Of a stretch of DNA of 64,000 nt, positions 19,268 to 28,261 are shown piece by piece. Both the position numbers and the translations under genes were made by a program. The DNA is taken from positions 3,361,658-3,425,657 of the forward strand of contig NZ_CP028897.1 of the NCBI RefSeq assembly GCF_003072645.1. Reading direction: 5' to 3'. The notes below the pieces were generated by a model. It was not told the DNA's origin, searched no databases, and worked only from the letters and a program-made list of their open reading frames with translations. Position 1 is the first letter of the stretch, and each line of letters begins with the position of its first letter. This DNA is from Dongshaea marina (GTDB taxonomy: Bacteria > Pseudomonadota > Gammaproteobacteria > Enterobacterales > Aeromonadaceae).

Positions 19268-20519
19268 AGCTCTCCCGTATCACTTGCGGTGGTATTTCCA
19301 GCAGCTCCGCTATCACCTCGAATACCTTGTCTCTGGCATGACCGTATTCAGGTAATCCTCTGTAATTCACCTGCCCCATGAGTGATCGCCTGATCGCACC
19401 AGGTAGATCCTCCAACTGCCTGACCCCCAGGGCCCACCCCAACTCATCATAAGGCATGATGAATGACAGAATGGACAACCGGATACTAATGAGAGGCACC
19501 CTCAACAGTGCAGCCTGGAGCCCAACCGTCGAAGCCATCACGATCACACAATCACAAGCACTGATGAGCTCGAACAGATCCTCATCTGAGAAGCTAAGCT
19601 CGACTCTTTTACTCGAAGGTATCGGTAGGTAAGTATCATTGGGATGACTGCGAAAAACGGCTCTTAAATTTGGCTCCTGCCCGACCATGGTTTCAAGAAT
19701 CTTCTCAATTTTTCTCGGAAGTTCGGGATCACCCTGCTCATCTGTTGCAGGGTGAGTGCTTGGTTCAATGCCCGAAGCCCATAGAATCACCTTATCATCC
19801 TGGCTCCATCCCCGGTCGAGTCGATATTGTTGCCGATCAAATTCAGCTGATTTTTCTTTGAGACGATCAAAAGCCGGGTTTCCCGTCACAACAACCTCGT
19901 CATGGTGCCGCCCCGCCTCAATAAATTTCTGTTTGACCGACTCAGACAGTACGCAGATACGCGAAGCGTACCCAGGCTGACCAATCCAACGAATATCCTG
20001 GGTCGCGAACATATCAACCAGGCAGATGGATGGGATCCCAAGCTCTGTCGCAGCATCAATTGCTGCTTTTTCTGAGCGGGGGCTGTTGGTTGCGACGACC
20101 AGCTGAGGCTCAATTTTAAGGAGCAGTCTTTTTAAAATAGAGAGGGGATAAAACGACTTTCGCCCCAGCTGCTGATAACGTTCAGCGGCCTTATTCTCAC
20201 CATAGCGCTCCTCAAGCACCTGATAATTAAGCCCCAAATAAGCCCTCGATTCAGCCTGGGATACCAGAGGATGGGAGCTCGTTTCCTGGGTAAGTTTAGC
20301 CCCGACCTCTATGGCCCGCTGATCGGATGAGCAGATCAGATCCACATAACCCAGCGCCTCAATCCCCTCGGCTTTTAAAACCTGATAAGCGGTCGTCAGC
20401 CCCAGTACATGAACCTCATAATCCTCCCTGGCCTGCAGCGCTTTGATAAGGGGGATCACCATGTTGACATGGCCTCCCCCATAGGTGACAAACAGTACCC
20501 TGTGTCGCCCGCTACTCAT
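19257..20519 (-). CDS. Putative GT-B glycosyltransferase or glycerophosphotransferase-like protein
   Basis: 420 residues from MSSGRHRVLFVTYGGGHVN; a longer frame to 20690 overlaps asnB and is not plausible. The GGGH loop near the N-terminus and a later nucleotide-binding half (VILWASGIEPS, then SHPNDTYLP, then CDCVIVMASTVGLQAAL) fit a two-domain GT-B fold, similar in outline to CDP-glycerol transferases and UDP-GlcNAc 2-epimerases. The final region (SACDCVIVMASTVG) is the typical donor-binding Ser/Thr-Gly segment. Position in the operon says it acts in glycan assembly. Donor and acceptor are unknown. Confidence 0.65.
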   Translation of the reverse strand: MSSGRHRVLFVTYGGGHVNMVIPLIKALQAREDYEVHVLGLTTAYQVLKAEGIEALGYVDLICSSDQRAIEVGAKLTQETSSHPLVSQAESRAYLGLNYQVLEERYGENKAAERYQQLGRKSFYPLSILKRLLLKIEPQLVVATNSPRSEKAAIDAATELGIPSICLVDMFATQDIRWIGQPGYASRICVLSESVKQKFIEAGRHHDEVVVTGNPAFDRLKEKSAEFDRQQYRLDRGWSQDDKVILWASGIEPSTHPATDEQGDPELPRKIEKILETMVGQEPNLRAVFRSHPNDTYLPIPSSKRVELSFSDEDLFELISACDCVIVMASTVGLQAALLRVPLISIRLSILSFIMPYDELGWALGVRQLEDLPGAIRRSLMGQVNYRGLPEYGHARDKVFEVIAELLEIPPQVIRESCDA

Positions 20520-22322
20520 CGCATGCCTCCCGCTCCCCCAGAGGATCAAACACCTCACGAAACCAGATCTCAAGGGCCATAAGGGCCCGGATCTCCCGGG
20601 TATAGTTATGGGTACCGGCCTGATGGCAACTGAGCATTCTGGCCAGCTCATCTGTTGCAAATAATCCCCGCTCGCGGCTTTGCTCCCCAAGCAGCAACTC
20701 TTCGCTCATCCCCTTGAGCTTGCCACAAAACCATCGCCCAATCGGCACGGTGAACATCTGCTTTTTCCGATAGGTCAGCTCATTACCAATCAGGGGAGCA
20801 ACCGCTTTTTTGTAGATATATTTGGTAGTATCCCCCGCAACTTCAGCTCTCCGGGCATAGCAAAAGCAAGCTCAACCATACGGTGATCCAGAAAAGGTGA
20901 GCGGTTTTCAATGGATACCGCCATCCCCATCCGGTCCGGTTTCACCAGATTATTTCCGGACAGAAGCAGCTGCGTATCCAGATAGAGGGCCTGATTGATG
21001 CGATCCATTTCCTGAGCCTTGTCAAACCAGGGCTCAATTACCCTTTGTCTGCAATCTTCATCGGGGAGCCTTGCCTTGAGCTCAGCAGATAATAGTCTTG
21101 AACGCGCCGGATTATCAAACAGGGATAGATTATCCAGGTAACTGGCTTGAAATCGTGACTGAGTCTCTGCGGCGCGCTCCGGTGCGGTAAAAAAATTAAG
21201 GTACTTATCATAGCCGGCAAACAGTTCATCGGCGCCATCGCCCGTCAACACCATCTTCACCCTGCGACTGGCAAGCTCTGCAACCCTATAGGTCGGCATG
21301 AAGGAGACATCACCATGGGGCTGATCGCAGTGATAGATGGCCCTGGACCATAGAGACAGAAGATCGCTATCGACCTCTTCAGAATGATGAATAGTATCAA
21401 AGCGCTGAGCCGCCTGGGCCGCAAAGGGTGACTCATCAAACTCAGGCTCGGCAAAACCGATACTAAAGGTGTGAACCGGTTGCTCCATCAGTTGGGACAT
21501 CCAACCCACCACTGAGGAGGAGTCCACCCCACCTGAAAGGAAGGCCCCAAAAGGCACATCAGAGCGCAGGCGGATCCGGACCGCATCCTCAAGAGTCTGG
21601 TTAAACTTCTCTACCCACTCGGATTCACTGCGTTTCTCTATGGTGATCTGGCTGAGATCCCACCAGCGCTGCTCCTCTATCCCATTGGCATCAACCCTTA
21701 GGTAGCACCCGGGTTGCAGATGCCTGATACCTGCAAACATAGTCCGGGGTGGGGGGACATAGTTAAACGCCAGAAACTCTTCAAGTGCCAGGTAATCGAG
21801 ATCCGGCCTTGGCATCACGCTACACAAGGCCTTGATCTCTGATCCAAACAGCAGGAGCTGCCGATCCCAGGCATAATACAGAGGCTTCTCACCGACCCTA
21901 TCCCGAACCAGGTAGAGCGCCTGCTCTCGCCTATCATAGATGGCGATCGCAAACATCCCGTTGAGCTTGTTAAGGGCGCTGATTCCCTCAAGCTGATACA
22001 ACCCCAGGATCACCTCGGTGTCACACTGAGTGCGGAAGCTGTATCCGGCAGCAGCGAGCTCCCGGGCCAGCTCAAGATAGTTAAAAATCTCACCATTTTG
22101 CACCACAACAATGGAGCCATCATCCGAGATAAATGGCTGCTGACCATGCTCCACATCTAAAATAGCCAGTCGCTGATTACCAAGCCCCACGCCAAGCTCG
22201 GGTTGATGGTATATCCCCATACCATCGGGCCCACGATGTGAGAGGGTCTGCCCCATCGCCAGCAACTGGCTGTGGGTGAGCCCTGAATCAGGAGCACTGA
22301 AGTAGCCAAAAATCCCACACAT
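20512..22322 (-). CDS. asnB: Asparagine synthase, glutamine-hydrolysing (frameshifted)
   Basis: As read the gene stops at 20790 after LKLRGILPN. One more base in the run of five C at 20832-20836 restores LKLRGDTTKYIYKKAVAPLI and a 603-residue protein, including a tail that ends near FDPLGEREACDE. The glutaminase nucleophile is Cys2 (MCGIFGYF), and the PP-loop SGGVDSSSV binds ATP. In glycan loci AsnB-type enzymes often amidate a sugar carboxylate or a linked amino acid instead of aspartate. It lies 3 bases after the sugar transferase and overlaps the next gene by 8 bases. The break is probably a sequencing error. Confidence 0.88.
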
Positions 22323-22325
22323 GGA

Positions 22326-22883
22326 TTAATTCCCTCCCCGGATGAAAAGCTGCCTGACGGTTAAACCGAGGATCCACAGATCGTAAAAAAAGCCTGCCCG
22401 ATCGCAATACTCCAAATCCAGTGCTAAGCGCTGCTCCCAGGTGGCCCTGGAGCGAAGCCTTGCCTGGGCTAATCCGGTGATCCCGGGACGCACCCGATGA
22501 CGCAGCCGCCACTGCTCCTCGCTGTATTCGGCTTTCTGCTCGGGAACATTGGGTCTTGGCCCGACCAGACTCATCTCGCCACGCAGGACATTAAAAAGCT
22601 GGGGAAGCTCATCAATACTGGTACGGCGCAGAACTCGCCCAAGCTTGGTGATTCGGGGATCATCGGTTTGTGTGGCATAGCCTCCCCTGCGCTCGGCGTC
22701 CACCACCATGCTGCGAAACTTAAGCATCTCAAATGGCCTACCATCCAGCCCTACCCGCTGCTGACGGAACAGGGCTGGTCCTCCACTATCTCGGCGGATC
22801 AACAGCGCAGCCAGCAACAACACAGGGGAGCTCAACAGGATCAAAAGACTGCTAACAATGAGATCAAAGGTTCGCTTGATCAT
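22326..22883 (-). CDS. Initiating phosphoglycosyl transferase (bacterial sugar transferase)
   Basis: 185 residues, a small monotopic PglC-type enzyme. It has one N-terminal membrane helix (about 8-30), then the conserved LKFRSMVVDAE, TSIDELPQLFNVLRGEMSLVGPRP and RPGITGLAQ. It transfers a sugar-1-phosphate from a UDP-sugar to undecaprenyl phosphate and so starts glycan assembly. It overlaps the aldolase gene by 4 bases. Together with the PglF-like dehydratase it suggests a diNAcBac-like or related first sugar. Confidence 0.9.
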   Translation of the reverse strand: MIKRTFDLIVSSLLILLSSPVLLLAALLIRRDSGGPALFRQQRVGLDGRPFEMLKFRSMVVDAERRGGYATQTDDPRITKLGRVLRRTSIDELPQLFNVLRGEMSLVGPRPNVPEQKAEYSEEQWRLRHRVRPGITGLAQARLRSRATWEQRLALDLEYCDRAGFFYDLWILGLTVRQLFIRGGN

Positions 22884-23704
22884 GGGCGAGCCCTCACAAT
22901 CTCTTCGACCGCCAGGACAAACTGCAGATGATCCTGCTTTATTCGGGGCTCGGAGCGCCCTTTGTGCTGCAGCCTGAAGTGCTCAAGCTTCTCAATCTCA
23001 AGCTGAAGGCTTACTCCCGGCTCTAGTTCATCCTGATGCTCATAGTCACCATGAAAATCACGAGACAGGATCACCGAGTGAGAGCCCAGGCGGGAGTATT
23101 CGCCGAGGACCTGCTCTCCCGGAATAAGCCCCTTGCCGACTCTGGCTACACCTCCTATGCCAAAAGGCTTCCCCCAGGCTTTAAGTTGTGGGATCAGCAA
23201 ATCAATAGTGCCATTTGTCAGGGGCTCAAAAATGAAGTTCAGTCCCTGACTCAGATGCAGATCATTAAGACCGATATAAAGCTCATCCACAAGGGGCTGG
23301 GCCAAAATATCCGGTAGTTGCGCCGCCGCGCTTGCAGTCTCCAGCAATGGGATAAACCGCGCTCGTCCGGCGATAAGCTCCCCCACCCGTACGACCTCAT
23401 CGACAGATGTAAACATCGGCAACATGATGAGATCCGGCTGGTAAGCCAAAACTGCTTCAAGCTCTTCTTCATACCCCGGATGCAGGGGGTTGGTTCGCAC
23501 CAGCAGCTCGGCATTAGTCAGCACGGCTTTGACCCTGGGGATATCCTCAATCGAGTGATCACTGATCAGGGTCTTGCCCCGTCCCTGGCGCTCCTCTTTA
23601 CCGATACGTTCCAAATCAATGACAATCCGGGTGGCGCCACTGAGTTCAGCTGTGCGGGCAACCCGAGGGATATTGGTGATAAACAGATAATCAAACTCTG
23701 CCAT
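22880..23704 (-). CDS. HpcH/HpaI aldolase / citrate lyase family protein
   Basis: 274 residues with a TIM-barrel pattern: IVIDLERIGKEERQ (metal and phosphate region), LLVRTNPLHPGYEEE, LIMLPMFTSVDEV, FIPLLETASAA (metal-binding Glu) and LYIGLNDLHLSQG. These match class II pyruvate aldolases that use phosphoenolpyruvate or pyruvate-type substrates. The start overlaps the flippase end by 14 bases. Members of this family are not standard glycan genes, but are seen in some capsule loci. Here it may make a C3-extended acid sugar or a lactyl-type substituent. The substrate is unknown. Confidence 0.7.
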   Translation of the reverse strand: MAEFDYLFITNIPRVARTAELSGATRIVIDLERIGKEERQGRGKTLISDHSIEDIPRVKAVLTNAELLVRTNPLHPGYEEELEAVLAYQPDLIMLPMFTSVDEVVRVGELIAGRARFIPLLETASAAAQLPDILAQPLVDELYIGLNDLHLSQGLNFIFEPLTNGTIDLLIPQLKAWGKPFGIGGVARVGKGLIPGEQVLGEYSRLGSHSVILSRDFHGDYEHQDELEPGVSLQLEIEKLEHFRLQHKGRSEPRIKQDHLQFVLAVEEIVRARP

Positions 23705-25193
23705 AACCCCTCCAGTATGCTCTTAGTCTGGTACGGAACTCGGGATGTGCCCAACCAACCGCTATCAGGCACAGCCCCCCTACGCTCATCCCCAACAGCA
23801 GCAACCAGCCGCTGTGAATACTGAACTTCCCCCACCAGGAGATCAGCCCATAACCACAGGCGGCACAGAGGAATAGCACTCCCCAAAAACCGGGCTCCTG
23901 AGTCAGCATCGACCAGTGAAACGACTCAATATTCACCGCCAGCAGTAACAGGCAGGCGATCAGGGCATAAGCCGTGACCATCATCCACAGGATTGAACTC
24001 ATGGTCAGCTTGTCAGCAAAAACAGTAAAAGCGAGCAACAGGCACAGGGTGCCAAACCCGTTGATCAGCATCGGCTTGTGAGTTTCTCCCCTGGCATTAA
24101 AGATGGCGCTCAAAAACAACGCCAAAGCCTGAAATACGAAACCACTGAGGGCAATTGCGCACAGATGCGCTATCTGCACCACATCCTGAGAGCTCAGGCT
24201 CCAACCAAATACCAGATTTGTATAATCAAGGCTCATCGCCCCCAACAGGGCGGAGATCAGTACCGCCAGGACCAGTGTTGCCTGCAATCCATATTTGATT
24301 AGCTTGGCATGAAGCACAGAGTCTTCCTGATAACTTGCGGCAAGCCTTGGAAAGAGCACGATCGACAGGAAGGAGACCGCAATCAGTAGGGGAAACTCCA
24401 CCAGCTTAGAGGCATAGTTAAACAAGGCCACTGAGCCCTCCCCCTGATAGGAGGCAAATGCCCGGCCAATCACAGGTAACAGCAGCAGCAAGCTGGTTGA
24501 AAACATCGCCTGCAGGTAACGGTGCAGTAACGAGCGATCCGGCAGCCAGGTTTTTAAACTCAAAAGCGGTGTCCATGATGGGCGCAGTTGTATCAGCTGC
24601 GACAAGTAACGTATCCCTGCGCCAAGCAGGGCAAAGCCAGCCAGCAGTGCAAAGGAATGGCTCTTATCAAATTGCATGAAAATAAGCCCGCTGATCACGC
24701 AGCCATTGAAGATCAGGGTTCCGAGACTTGGGAGAAGAAATTTGTTTTGCGCATGAAGATAAGCCGTAGTCACACCGCACAGCACCGTCAGAGGCAGCAG
24801 AGGAATGATATAGCGAACCGCTTCAATGGCATTTTGCAGCTGCCCCGCTTCAAAACCCGGGGCCAGTAGCGTAACGACTGGACCTGCCAGCAAAAACACC
24901 CCGGCACTAACCGTGGTGAAGAGTAGCAACAGTAGAAGACTGACCTGGTAACACAGCGCCCGGGCCTGCTGTGGCTTTCGCTCAAACTGAGGGATCAAAG
25001 AAGCACCAATCGCTCCACCGACCAGCAGACTCAACAGCAGATCCGGAAGGGTTAACATCAGGATCGCCACATCCGCTCCGGATGACACTCCGTAAACCGA
25101 TGCCAGCAGGATCTCTCGCAGGAAACCTGAGCAGCGACCCAGTAACAGGCCTCCACTGACGATAAGCGACGAGATCACAATTGCCTTAAACAT
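23691..25193 (-). CDS. MurJ-type polysaccharide / lipid-linked flippase
   Basis: 500 residues from MFKAIVISSLIVSGG, with about 14 membrane segments. The start of the first helices (FLREILLASVYGVSSGADVA) and LLVGGAIGASLIPQFER are the MurJ/MVF family pattern. It probably flips lipid-linked glycan across the inner membrane. It is the first gene of the glycan operon. A housekeeping MurJ is expected elsewhere, so this copy is likely dedicated to the glycan made here. Two starts are possible (25226 or 25193); I prefer 25193. Confidence 0.8.
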   Translation of the reverse strand: MFKAIVISSLIVSGGLLLGRCSGFLREILLASVYGVSSGADVAILMLTLPDLLLSLLVGGAIGASLIPQFERKPQQARALCYQVSLLLLLLFTTVSAGVFLLAGPVVTLLAPGFEAGQLQNAIEAVRYIIPLLPLTVLCGVTTAYLHAQNKFLLPSLGTLIFNGCVISGLIFMQFDKSHSFALLAGFALLGAGIRYLSQLIQLRPSWTPLLSLKTWLPDRSLLHRYLQAMFSTSLLLLLPVIGRAFASYQGEGSVALFNYASKLVEFPLLIAVSFLSIVLFPRLAASYQEDSVLHAKLIKYGLQATLVLAVLISALLGAMSLDYTNLVFGWSLSSQDVVQIAHLCAIALSGFVFQALALFLSAIFNARGETHKPMLINGFGTLCLLLAFTVFADKLTMSSILWMMVTAYALIACLLLLAVNIESFHWSMLTQEPGFWGVLFLCAACGYGLISWWGKFSIHSGWLLLLGMSVGGLCLIAVGWAHPEFRTRLRAYWRGYGRV

Positions 25194-25623
25194 AGCTATC
25201 CATGCCCTGTTCCCCAAGTATTTCAACAGACTCGATTTATCTTATTCTCTTTGTCTGGTCTGCCAGCGCCAAGGCGATGGTGGGCATCTTCCCAGCATCA
25301 TTCTCTAGTGCTGTTAAAAATCCTATACAATATTGATACCAGACACAAAAGAATCCGATTTAATACTGCCTCGATCGCCCCTGCAGCATGAAGTTAGGAC
25401 TGGTACCCCTCATATTTCTCCTCACCCAGAGTTCCCCTGATCACTCAACCAAGAGAAATCCACCCGGAAGTCAAACTATTGACTCCAGGCGCTCACAGGA
25501 TATTCGGTGCGGACACCTGCTGAAGGTGAAGTCCATCTGCCGGCATATACTTGAATAAGATTTAAACAGGTCTCTAAGTTGCACCCTACAATATTAGGGA
25601 GCACTGAATATGAGGAATCGGAA
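25194..25623. other. Intergenic region before the glycan operon
   Basis: Contains the likely minus-strand promoter of the glycan operon near 25320-25350 (TTTTGT, 17 bases, TATAGG on the minus strand). I see no gene, no JUMPstart/ops element and no clear hairpin. The plus-strand gene after it is served by GAGGAATC before ATG at 25624. Confidence 0.4.
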
Positions 25624-25956
25624 ATGATTGTTCACACCCATAAAATTACCAAACTCTCCCTGTTTAAACTGCTGATCATAGGAATTGGTATATTTCAGCT
25701 ACTGACCTCGGTTTTTTTTGGGATCTGTGCCCTGATAGGGATTGGCTGGGTTCATCTCAATGGCGAGATAGTGACCGGAGTCAAGGGCTTACTTACAAGC
25801 TTACTGCTCTGGCCTGTGATGACCATTTTTCTCACTCTGACGGTATGGATCGCCTGCATCATCGGACTTTGGATCTATTCCTGGTTTGGCACATTGAAAA
25901 TTGAGCTTAAAGAGGTGAGTCAGGAGAGGGAGATTGAGCCTGACCCAAGCAGGTAG
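25624..25956 (+). CDS. Small two-helix membrane protein of unknown function
   Basis: 110 residues from MIVHTHKITKLSLFK. I use this ATG because it has a GAGG site before it, while the upstream ATG at 25579 does not. Two hydrophobic segments lie at about residues 15-40 and 60-90, with a Glu-rich cytoplasmic tail (EVSQEREIEPDP). It may belong to the DUF3566-like or similar short membrane families, but I cannot assign one. It converges with the outer-membrane protein gene. Confidence 0.5.
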   Translation: MIVHTHKITKLSLFKLLIIGIGIFQLLTSVFFGICALIGIGWVHLNGEIVTGVKGLLTSLLLWPVMTIFLTLTVWIACIIGLWIYSWFGTLKIELKEVSQEREIEPDPSR

Positions 25957-25974
25957 AGTAGAGGGTTGACGACG

Positions 25975-25992
25975 GCCCGCATCGAAGCGGGC
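25975..25992 (-). terminator. Hairpin between two convergent genes
   Basis: A 6-bp GC stem (GCCCGC with GCGGGC) and a 6-base loop, just after the stop of the small membrane protein and before the end of the outer-membrane protein gene. There is no strong T-run on either strand, so termination is uncertain. Confidence 0.4.
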
Positions 25993-26001
25993 CAAACAGG
26001 C

Positions 26002-26646
26002 TCAGAAGTGGTAAGCAACCCCCATGGTCAGCATCCCCACCGAGGCAACCTTGTTATAGTCATCTTCAGAGCCAGCAGAGCCGAATTGAGCAGGTTTATC
26101 ACCAAATACCTGGCTCATCTCCACACTTGCACTCCAGTTAGGTGTAAAGTCATACCCAACGCCAATAGCCAGCTTGGGAAGAAGCTTGTGCTCAGTCTTA
26201 TCATATTCTCCTGAAACAGTATCACTTGATAAAGTGAGCTCTTGGGTTACATAAGCTGCACCTGCTTTTCCAAAAATGTTCCAACCATTGCTGAAGCTAT
26301 ATTTACCCACCCCGAGTAAGTCAATGTAGTGGCCTTGATATTTACCATTTAGCACGTGCAAACTTCCGAAAGGACTTGAGTAATGGTATGTATTATCTGC
26401 ATAGGTGTAATAGCCCATCTCTGCACCATATTGAAATGGGGTATGACCTGCCAAAAACCCAACGTTGACCCCGCCAGCTGCGCCACCGACATCTGAACTA
26501 GAATTAGCAATATTGGAAGATAGAATATCGTCCATCTGCATTCCGCCTACACCAAAATTAAGGCCGACATAGGGGGACACCTGTGCCATGGCGCTACCAC
26601 AAGCCATAGCTCCTGCCAGAGCTGCTACCACTGCAATTTTTTTCAT
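26002..26646 (-). CDS. Outer-membrane beta-barrel protein (OmpA/OmpW-like, AcfA-like)
   Basis: 214 residues. A signal peptide (MKKIAVVAALAGAMACGSAMA) ends at an AMA-Q cleavage site. The mature part has alternating beta-strand repeats (YVGLNFGVGG, GAEMGYYTYAD, WSASVEMSQVFGD) and ends in Phe (GVAYHF), the outer-membrane assembly signal. The family is the eight-strand opacity-type barrel. The function could be adhesion or a small pore. It is monocistronic; its promoter lies in 26660-26720 but I cannot place it exactly. Confidence 0.75.
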   Translation of the reverse strand: MKKIAVVAALAGAMACGSAMAQVSPYVGLNFGVGGMQMDDILSSNIANSSSDVGGAAGGVNVGFLAGHTPFQYGAEMGYYTYADNTYHYSSPFGSLHVLNGKYQGHYIDLLGVGKYSFSNGWNIFGKAGAAYVTQELTLSSDTVSGEYDKTEHKLLPKLAIGVGYDFTPNWSASVEMSQVFGDKPAQFGSAGSEDDYNKVASVGMLTMGVAYHF

Positions 26647-26969
26647 GATCTCTCATCCATCTAATTGTGAATATAAAGATAAAAACCAATAGGAATGGAA
26701 AAACAATCTGATAGTAAATGGGGCCTTAGGCTCCACAAACTAAAAAGTTCCCGATATCTCAAATCACTGCGACAAGTTTGTACTTATGCAAGCGGGATGT
26801 CCGCTATAGTCTTCGCAGAGAGAGGGATCATAAGAAAGATAAGGGTGAGCTGCGTTTCAAATCTTGCTCTTATGTGCTTTATTTTGAAATCGTCTTGAAA
26901 ACACAAATATTTTAAACTCAGTTTCTGCAGTGAGGGGCCTGTGACTTGTAACTGTGTTTAAGGACTGTC
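26647..26969. other. Intergenic region with no recognised feature
   Basis: It must hold the promoter of the outer-membrane protein gene. A plus-strand frame of 67 codons (26695-26898) has no family features and no good ribosome-binding site, so I leave it out. Confidence 0.4.
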
Positions 26970-27551
26970 TCAACTTCTTGCTGCGAACCTTTCCGACATC
27001 AACCGCATAAAGGCTGTGAAGTCACCCTCGATCTCCTGATAGTGACTCTGCAGATCAGCGATCCCAGCAGAAAGATCGTGCTTGCCTTTGAGTCTGTGTT
27101 TTGAGAACCGCTCAAGTACCTTCCCAATGTAGCTCAGCTCCCGGTAAGAGGTCAGCCAGTCATCGGCCTTGATCGACGGGAAGAGCTGCTGAAACCTGAG
27201 AGGTAAAATATCTATTTTGCTCTCGATTGTTTGATATAGATCGCTGGTGAAGGCTTCAAGAGCTAGCTCAGAGTAATCATTCCAGTTTTTTGCCAGAAAG
27301 TGATCATAAAAGATATCCACCATGATCCCTCTGAACAGGCCAAACCGCTTGTCCAGTCGGTGCTTGCTGATAAGGAAGTGTTTATTTGAGTCTGAAAATG
27401 AGTCGATCGCCCGATGCAGCAGCAAGCCACTTTTTATATCTTCGCCGTAGCTCAGGGCCGAAATATCTCCCTTCACGAAATCCCCGATGAAGTTCCCGAT
27501 CGCTATGTCAGTATTTTCACCCGAAAAATAGGAGTGAACCAGGTAGTTCAT
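26970..27551 (-). CDS. acpH: Acyl carrier protein phosphodiesterase
   Basis: 193 residues of the AcpH (DUF479) family, which removes the 4'-phosphopantetheine group from holo-ACP. The family pattern is clear: MNYLVHSYFSG, NFIGDFVKGD, LHRAIDSFSDSN and DIFYDHFLAKNW give His and Asp residues of an HD-like metal site. It stands alone, 153 bases before ndk. An enzyme that removes pantetheine arms is an interesting neighbour for an NRPS some 12 kb away, but AcpH is widespread. Confidence 0.88.
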   Translation of the reverse strand: MNYLVHSYFSGENTDIAIGNFIGDFVKGDISALSYGEDIKSGLLLHRAIDSFSDSNKHFLISKHRLDKRFGLFRGIMVDIFYDHFLAKNWNDYSELALEAFTSDLYQTIESKIDILPLRFQQLFPSIKADDWLTSYRELSYIGKVLERFSKHRLKGKHDLSAGIADLQSHYQEIEGDFTAFMRLMSERFAARS

Positions 27552-27704
27552 CGCTCAAGCCTCGGTAAAAGAAAATGGATCATCGAGCTATTGACCGTAC
27601 TGTAGCCAGTGAAGCCTGGCAACCTTTACTCGCGATCCGGAGCGTGACGGATAGAAGGCGCCTAGCCGCAGCGCCTGCGCTGCGGCGGCCTGCCAGGAGT
27701 GCAA

Positions 27705-28130
27705 CTATCGGGAGTGCAGCTCGCTGTCGGTAAAGAAATAAGCGATTTCGCGAGAGGCAGATGCAGGTGCATCCGAGCCATGCACCGAGTTCTCCTGAAG
27801 GCTCTGGGCATAATCGAAACGAATCGTCCCCGCCGCAGCATTCTCCGGGTTGGTTGCCCCCATGATCTCACGATTACGGGCAATCGCCTGCTCTCCTTCC
27901 AGCACCTGAACCATCACAGGCCCTGAGGTCATATACTCGACCAGATCATTAAAGAATGGCTTGCCATCATGCTCAGCATAAAAACCCTGCGCCTGTTCAC
28001 GGCTCATCTGTAGCATCTTAGCAGCAACGATCTTAAGGCCTGCCGCCTCAAAACGCTGGTAAATTGTGCCGATCAGATCGCGCTTTACCGCATCGGGCTT
28101 CACAATCGAGAATGTACGTTCAATCGCCAT
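27705..28130 (-). CDS. ndk: Nucleoside diphosphate kinase
   Basis: 141 residues, the full family length. It balances NTP and dNTP pools by moving phosphate through a His. The active site NSVHGSDAP is present, as is the start [16 protein letters not shown]. It follows pepB at the end of the isc cluster, as in E. coli and Vibrio. In relatives rlmN follows directly; here it does not. Confidence 0.97.
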   Translation of the reverse strand: MAIERTFSIVKPDAVKRDLIGTIYQRFEAAGLKIVAAKMLQMSREQAQGFYAEHDGKPFFNDLVEYMTSGPVMVQVLEGEQAIARNREIMGATNPENAAAGTIRFDYAQSLQENSVHGSDAPASASREIAYFFTDSELHSR

Positions 28131-28156
28131 TTATAACTTCCTTTTATCTTGAGACA

Positions 28157-28176
28157 AAGCCCGCCCATGCGGGCTC
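28157..28176. terminator. Terminator-like hairpin before ndk
   Basis: The stem AGCCCGC with GCGGGCT and a 4-base loop, followed by CTTTTTG on the plus strand and TTTGTCTC on the minus strand. It lies between pepB and ndk and may partly end pepB transcripts. Confidence 0.5.
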
Positions 28177-28193
28177 TTTTTGATGAATCACCG

Positions 28194-28236
28194 AGAGCCA
28201 GGAGTGGCAGAGTAAACGGCCACTCCTGGCTCTTCA
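28194..28236 (-). terminator. Long perfect inverted repeat after pepB
   Basis: A 13-bp perfect stem (GAGCCAGGAGTGG with CCACTCCTGGCTC) and a 12-base loop, 25 bases after the pepB stop. There is no clear T-run on the minus strand. It may protect the 3' end of the isc-pepB mRNA or help stop it. Confidence 0.4.
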
Positions 28237-28261
28237 TTACCTATTGCACTAAGAGAAGCCC

